From Anaeramoeba flamelloides (lineage: Eukaryota; Metamonada; Anaeramoebidae): DNA of 64,000 nt. Below are positions 58,601 to 64,000 of the stretch, piece by piece. Within the stretch, counting starts at the first letter, position 1. Each line of letters starts with the position of its first letter. The position numbers and the translations under genes were made by a program. The notes below the pieces were generated by a model that was given only the letters and a program-made list of their open reading frames with translations, did no database searches and was not told where the DNA came from. The stretch covers positions 2,480,001-2,544,000 of the forward strand of contig JANTQA010000015.1 of the NCBI GenBank assembly GCA_027625915.1. Direction: 5' to 3'.

Positions 58601-61600
58601 AAGAACAACGCTCTACCATCCTAAAGAGTGAAAAATGTAAATTAAAAATTAAAGATTTAATTCCAAATCAAAACTATTCGGTCTCAATTCGTGCACATAA
58701 CGAACTTGGATATAGTGAGAAATCAATAGTAAAGGATATTACAACCACAAGTAGAAAGCCATACAGCGTCGATAAAATTAGATGCATTGACCTTCAGCCA
58801 GATTCAATGACAGTGGAATGGGAAGAACCCGAAAACGGTGGTTTACCAATCGAACATTATGAAATTAAAATCTTGAAAAATAATGATAAGGATAACGAAA
58901 GAACTATTAAATCTGAAGACAACCAATTCAAAATTGAAAACTTGGAACCAAACCAAGAATATACAATTACTATCAAGGCTAAAAATGAATTAGGCTATAG
59001 CGAACCCTCAAATGAAAAAAATTTGAATACAAACTCCGATATCCCGGAGAGTGTTGAAGAGATTAAATGCACAGAGAAACATCCTAATTCCTTGATCATC
59101 GAATGGGAAGAACCAAAAGATGGTGGTTTACCAATTGATTATTATGAAGTTGAGATAATTCCCAAAAAAGATGAAAATGAAGAAAATGAAGAAAATGACG
59201 AAGACGAGCCAATAACTTTGCAAACTGAAGATTGTAATTTAGAAATTGAAGATTTAAAACCAAACCAAGAATATGAAATTAAAATTAGGGCTCATAATAA
59301 CAAGGGTTTGAGCGAAGAAAGTGAAAGTTTTACTTTCAAAACAGAAATCGACTATCCAGATCAAATTAAAGATATTGAATGTCTAAATATTGAATCTAAA
59401 TTAATGCATATTCAATGGGAAGAGCCAAATGATGGTGGCTCACCAGTTGATTATTATGAAGTCGAAATAATCCCTAAGTCTCTTGACTATTTTGATAATG
59501 TTAGTGATCAAGAAACAGATGAAAAAGAAGAAAAAGATAATAATAGTAGCAGCAGCAGCAGTAGTGATAGTGGAAGCAGCAGTGATAGTGATAGTGGCAG
59601 TGGCAGCGATAGCAAGAAGAAAAAGAAAAGGACAAAAAAGAAAAAGCAAAGAAAAATAGTTAAAACCACTGAAGATTTAGATTTGGAAATTGAAGATTTA
59701 AAACCAAATAATGAATATTTGATTACCGTTAGGGCACACAACGAAAAAGGATTTGGAAATAAATCAGATCCTATCTTGTTAAGAACTAACACCGATGCTT
59801 CGGAAAAAATTAAAGAATTAAATTGCGGTGAAAATGGACCTGATTTTATTCATTTAACTTGGGAAGAACCAGAAGACAATGGCGAACCAATTGAATATTA
59901 TGAAATTGAATATTTTCCTGTGGATGATGAATCAGAAAAAAAAACAATTAAAACTAACAATCCAGAAGCAGTATTAAAGGATTTAAAAGCTAATACCAAA
60001 TATTCAATTCAAGTTAAAACACATAATAAACTTGGGGACAGCGAACCATCACCAGAACAAATAATCAAAACTGATACAGCACAACCAGAGCAAATCAAAT
60101 CAGTTAAATGTGTTGACTTCCAGTCTGATCAAATGACATTGGAATGGGAAGAACCAGAAGACAATGGCTTACCAATTGATCATTATGAAATTGAAATCAT
60201 TCAAAAAAAAAAAGAAGACGAAGATGATGAAAAGGAAAATGAAGAAGAAGAAGAAAAGGAAACTGATATAATTGTATTAAAATCTGATGAACCAAAAATA
60301 AAAATTGAAGATTTAAAGCCAAATCAAGAATATGAAATTAAAGTTAAAGCACATAATGAAAAGGGATACAGCGAATCATCACCAGAAAAAATTGTCAAAA
60401 CTAATACACATATCCCAAAAAATATTGAAGAACTCAGGTTAATTGAAAATTTACCAAACTCCCTAAAATACGAATGGGACAAACCTGAAGATCATGGATC
60501 ACCAATTGATTATTACTTGGTTGAATTTGCAAAAATTTCCAAAGATCAAGATGACGATGATGAAAATGAAGAGAATGAAAATAATGAAGATGACGATGAA
60601 CCAATATTTATTAAATGTAATGAGCCATTATTTGAAATTAAAGAATTAAAGCCAAATAAAGAATATGAAATTAAAGTTAAAGCTCATAATGAAAATGGTT
60701 TAAGTAATGAGGCTACAGTAGAAATAATCAAAACAGATACAGATGCCCCAGAATCTATTGATAAAATCAAAATAAATGAAATTGATCCTCGCAATATTGA
60801 GATTGAATGGGAAAAACCCAAAGATAATGGTGAGCCAATTGATTATTTTGAAGTTGAATTAATCCCAAAAAATGATAATGAAGATGAAGAAAAGATCGAA
60901 ATTGAACCAATTGTATTAAAAACCGAAGAACCAAAAATACTTTTAGAAGACTTAAAGCCAAATCAAGACTATCAGATTAAAATTAAAGCACATAACGAGA
61001 AAGGATTTAATGAAGAACCATTCACTGAAAACATTAAAACTCAAAAGGATGTGTCCGATAAAATTGAGGATATAGATTGTGGTGAAGTTGGTCCAAATAG
61101 TATTGATATAGAATGGATAGAACCTGATGATAATGGTGAACCAATTGAATATTTTGAAATTCAAGTAACACCAAAAAAAACAAAATCAAAAAAAGAAAAA
61201 AAAAAAACAAAAAAGAAAAAAGGCAGCGATAGTAATAGCAGCAGTAGCAGCAGCAGCAGCAGCAGTAGTGATAGCGATAGCGATAGTGATAGTGATGATG
61301 ATAATGACAATAAAAAAGCGCACAAACCAATTATTTTAAAAACTAACCAACCAAAATTCCACCTCGAAAATTTGGAACCAAATACTGAATATGAAGTTAA
61401 AATTAGATCACATAATGGACTTGGGGACAGTGATTTTAGTGAACCATTAATGGTCACAACCCAAAAGGATGTCCCAAGCAATATCCAAGAGATTAGATGT
61501 GATGATTATAAGCCTACCACATTGGCCTTAAGTTGGGACGAACCAGAAGACAATGGCGAACCAATTGACTTTTACGAAGTTGAAATTATGGATAAAGATG

Positions 61601-64000
61601 AGAAGGAAAGCGAACCATTGGTAATCAAAACTAATGAGCCAAATTACATGCTAGATAATTTAGAGCCCGGAAAGGAATACGAAGTTAAAGTTAAAGCACA
61701 TAACAATACGGGACTAAGCAAAGAACCAACAAAGAAGACCTTTAAGACATCCTCGGGCGAGCCAAACAAAATTAAGAAAATCGATTGCACAGATGTGGAT
61801 TCTGACAAATTAACCATTGAATGGGAGGCACCTGAAGATAATGGCTATCCAATTGAAAACTATAAATTGACATTGACAGATACCAAAGATAAAAATGCAG
61901 AACCCATCGAGGTGAAATTAAGTCCTGAAGAAAATAAATTCACTTTTGAAGGTTTAAATCCCAACACTGGCTATAAATTAGATATCCAATCCAAAAATGA
62001 AAATGGTTATTCTCCAAATTCAGATAATCTTGTTTTCAAAACTGGATCAACACATCCCGAAGGAATAGAAAAAGCAAAACCAGTTGAAATCGGACCTACG
62101 CATTGCAAACTGAAATGGGAAGAACCAGATGATGGTGGTAGCCCAATAGATTATTATGATGTTCATATTTATGATCAAAACGAAATAAATCAAAAAAAAC
62201 AACAACAGGAACAGGAAGGAGAAGAAGAAAAGGAAAAAGAAGAAGAAAAGGAAAAAGAAAAAGAAAAAGAGGGAGAAGAAGGGTTATATAAAGGAATTGA
62301 ACCAGTTCTCTCCTTAAGAACACCTAAAAGCAACATTCATATCCCATTATTAGACCCCAACACTCCATATGTAGTTAATATCAAGGCCCATAACGAAAAG
62401 GGATATAGCAAGGATTCCGAAGCTACAAAATTCTCAACCAAGAAGGATAAGCCTCAAAGAATTAAAGATGTTAAAGTTAAAGAGACCGACAATAGAGGAG
62501 AAATTCAAATTTCATGGGATGAACCAAACAATAACGGATCTCCAATTAAGCATTATGAAATCCTGGTGAATGATAAAAAGACATACAAGACACCTGCACC
62601 AACAATCTTTTTACAAAAGTTAAAAACATTTGAAAATTATAATATCAAAGTTCGCCCAATAAATGGTATTGGTAAAGGTGACTATTCAGATCCAATTAAC
62701 CATTTCCTAAAGGACTCTGATCCTAAGATGCTATCAAAAAACGTCTCTGCTGAAATTTCCAATCAGGTTCAAAAAATTCTTGACGAATTTAAAGTGCCAT
62801 TTAGTGTAAATGAAACAGCATTTGATAGTAAAAATAATCATGCAACATACCAATTTGGTACAAGAAAGATCAGATTAAGAATCCTTGAAGGATTTGCAGT
62901 GATTCGAGTCGGTGGTGGATATATGACATTTAAAGAATTTGTGAAAAAAAATGCTGGTCCAGAGGTTAGGATTTTAAAGAAAAAGGGCATGGGTGTTTCT
63001 GTTTTGCAGGGATCAAAGAAAACTTCGAAGGCAATAGGCGATCTTCCACCTGAAGAAGTAGAAGTCTCTTCAGCTATAGAGGAAATGGGAGAACAAGTCG
63101 AGGTATTAAGCACCCGAAATAAACTTTTGGCAAAGGCAACTAACCAAGAAGCACAAGAAACTGAAGAAAAGCCAAAAAAAACGAAAACTAAAGGCAGAGG
63201 TAAAAAAGTAGCCAGAGGAAGAGGAAGAGGTACCAGAGGAAAAGTAAAAGGAAGAGGAAGAGGAAAGAAAGTTGGAACACCTAAAAAGACAACTACAAAA
63301 CCAAAACCTAAAGAAACTCCTTCAAGTACAAAAAAAACCAAAGTTACTGTAAAAGGGAGAGGAAGAGGAAGAGGTAAGAAAGTTGCAACACCTAAAAAGA
63401 CAACTACAAAACCAAAACCTAAAGAAACTCCTTCAAGTATAAAAAAAACCAAAGTTACTGTCAAGGGAAAAGGAAGAGGAAGAGGTAAGAAAGTCGGAAC
63501 ACCTAAAAAAACAACTACAAAACCAAAACCTAAAGAGACTCCTTCAAGTATAAAAAAAACCAAAGTTACTGTAAAAGGAAGAGGAAGAGGAAGAGGTAAG
63601 AAAGTTGCAACACCTAAAAAAATAACTACAAAACCAAAACCTAAAGAGACTCCTTCAAGTACAAAAAAAACCAAAGTTACTGTAAAAGGAAGAGGAAGAG
63701 GTAAAAAAGTCGGAACACCTAAAAAGACAACCACAAAACCAAAACCTAAAGAGACTCCTTTAAGCACAAAAAAAACTAAAGTTACTCCTTCAAGTACAAA
63801 AAAAACCAAAGTTACTGTAAAAGGAAGAGGAAGAAGTAAGAAAGTTGCAACACCTAAAAAGACAACCACAAAACCAAAACCTAAAGAGACTCCTTTAAGC
63901 ACAAAAAAAACTAAAGAGACTCCCTTAAGCACAAAAAAACCAAAAAGTACAAAAAAAACTAGAGGAAGAGGAAGAGGAAGAGGAAGAGGAAGAGGAAAGA
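52671..64000 (+). CDS. Giant CH-CH / 26x FN3 / GAR cytoskeletal linker (partial, 3' end off window)
   Basis: This is a predicted intracellular actin-microtubule cross-linker. Exon 1 is 52671-52992, intron 52993-53698 (706 bp, phase 1), exon 2 53699-64000, open to the window edge (at least 3,541 residues). The start MSSSKDIYNL is chosen because upstream codons are a T-run artefact. Residues 14-130 form a CH domain (KWVNLHLSKR, DFKSGANLINLIEIL, then NVGSADITEGNLKIILGLIW across the joint). Residues 136-241 form a second CH domain (LLNWIKSRC, FCDGKAFITLID). That is the tandem actin-binding arrangement. Residues about 255-3112 hold 26 FN3-like repeats of about 110 residues each (EWEEP..NG.PIDYYEIE, DLKPN.EY.IKI.AHN..G). 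At about 3123-3204 a GAR/Gas2 domain (TYQFGTRKIRLRI, VIRVGGGYMTFKEFVKKN) should bind microtubules. A Lys/Arg/Gly repeat tail follows. There is no signal peptide or membrane segment. Acidic and Ser-rich loops interrupt several FN3 repeats. Confidence 0.9.
55160..55270 (+). repeat. Ser/Asp then Lys/Glu insert in FN3 repeat 4
   Basis: AGC/AGT and GAC runs encode a poly-Ser block with Asp and Gly, followed by a Lys/Glu-rich block, placed in the loop after the YKVEAIP strand. Equivalent inserts occur in repeats 9, 17 and 22. Confidence 0.8.
56870..57020 (+). repeat. Ser/Asp then Lys insert in FN3 repeat 9
   Basis: Poly-Ser with Asp ([19 protein letters not shown]) followed by a Lys/Gly/Glu block, located after the YEIELIE strand, the same position as in repeats 4, 17 and 22. 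Confidence 0.8.
59515..59660 (+). repeat. Ser/Asp then Lys insert in FN3 repeat 17
   Basis: Poly-Ser/Asp/Gly followed by Lys/Arg-rich sequence, located after the YEVEIIPK strand. Same composition and order as the other three inserts. Confidence 0.8.
61165..61325 (+). repeat. Lys, Ser then Asp insert in FN3 repeat 22
   Basis: Here the Lys block comes first ([19 protein letters not shown]), then poly-Ser, then alternating Ser-Asp and Asp/Asn. It is placed after the FEIQVTP strand, the same loop as in repeats 4, 9 and 17 but with the order of blocks reversed. Confidence 0.8.
62740..62995 (+). other. GAR (Gas2-related) domain region of the cytolinker
   Basis: The protein segment contains VQKILDEF, TYQFGTRKIRLRILEG, and VIRVGGGYMTFKEFVKKN, the hallmark order of the GAR domain that binds microtubules in Gas2 and spectraplakin proteins. 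The zinc-coordinating Cys residues of animal Gas2 are not present here. Confidence 0.8.
63170..64000 (+). repeat. Coding tandem repeats in the basic tail, 111-bp unit
   Basis: The unit encodes about 37 residues: VTVKGRGRGRGKKVGTPKK, then TTTKPKPKETPSSTKKTK. The phrase GTTACTGT recurs at 63343 and 63454, exactly 111 bp apart, and later units are close copies with small length changes. The last 40 bases of the window are a pure GGAAGA repeat encoding Arg-Gly. The RGRGKK cores resemble AT-hook or RGG-like basic motifs, and in this protein they more likely add microtubule affinity. Confidence 0.85.

Noticed and set aside
62838-63932. 364-codon minus-strand frame with repeated hydrophobic units
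   Set aside because: It mirrors the 111-bp Lys/Arg/Gly repeats of the cytolinker tail; the repetitive Phe/Val/Leu sequence has no start context or domain.

Overview
The window is nuclear DNA from a very AT-rich, intron-bearing microbial eukaryote. The evidence is long AT-rich spacers, GT-AG introns, proteins loaded with Asn, Asp, Lys and Glu runs, and a set of strictly eukaryotic genes (TOR kinase, eRF3, a calcineurin-B-type EF-hand protein, and a tandem-CH/GAR cytoskeletal linker). The standard code appears to apply: the two long reading frames use TGG for Trp and contain no in-frame TGA, and the well-supported genes end in TAA. A free-living amoeboid protist (an Anaeramoeba- or amoebozoan-like organism) fits, but the sequence alone does not fix the lineage. 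I saw no tRNA, rRNA or CRISPR.

Layout. 0-8 kb: repeats and foldback elements around one two-exon gene of unknown function on the minus strand (2896-4226). 9.1-10.1 kb: a myristoylatable calcineurin-B-like gene, followed by a strong GC-rich hairpin near 10.43-10.53 kb. 10.6-18 kb: repeat-rich spacer with direct repeats, microsatellites, relics of mobile-element coding sequence and a nested pair of terminal-inverted-repeat elements. 18.2-19.3 kb: an alpha/beta hydrolase (minus). 19.3-23 kb: spacer with foldbacks. 23.6-25.2 kb: a three-exon eRF3 gene preceded by a 333-bp tandem duplication that carries two perfect TGACGTCA sites. 25.2-31.9 kb: spacer with second copies of several element families. 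31.9-46.1 kb: one TOR kinase gene (minus), two exons separated by a 4.6-kb intron. 46.1-52.6 kb: foldback elements. 52.7-64.0 kb: a giant cytolinker gene (plus) that runs off the right edge.

The strongest observations are these. (1) The large gene reads CH-CH-26xFN3-GAR-basic repeat tail, an arrangement that looks like an independent solution to actin-microtubule cross-linking. (2) The eRF3 gene, which encodes a translation-termination factor, has an in-frame TGA exactly at a conserved Trp position. (3) The TOR gene is intact except for a one-base offset in a run of seven A just before its essential FATC domain. (4) Many short non-autonomous elements share terminal motifs, and one is inserted inside another.

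The genes do not form an operon or an obvious pathway. TOR and eRF3 both concern translation control, and TOR and calcineurin B both belong to signalling, but their proximity is probably chance.
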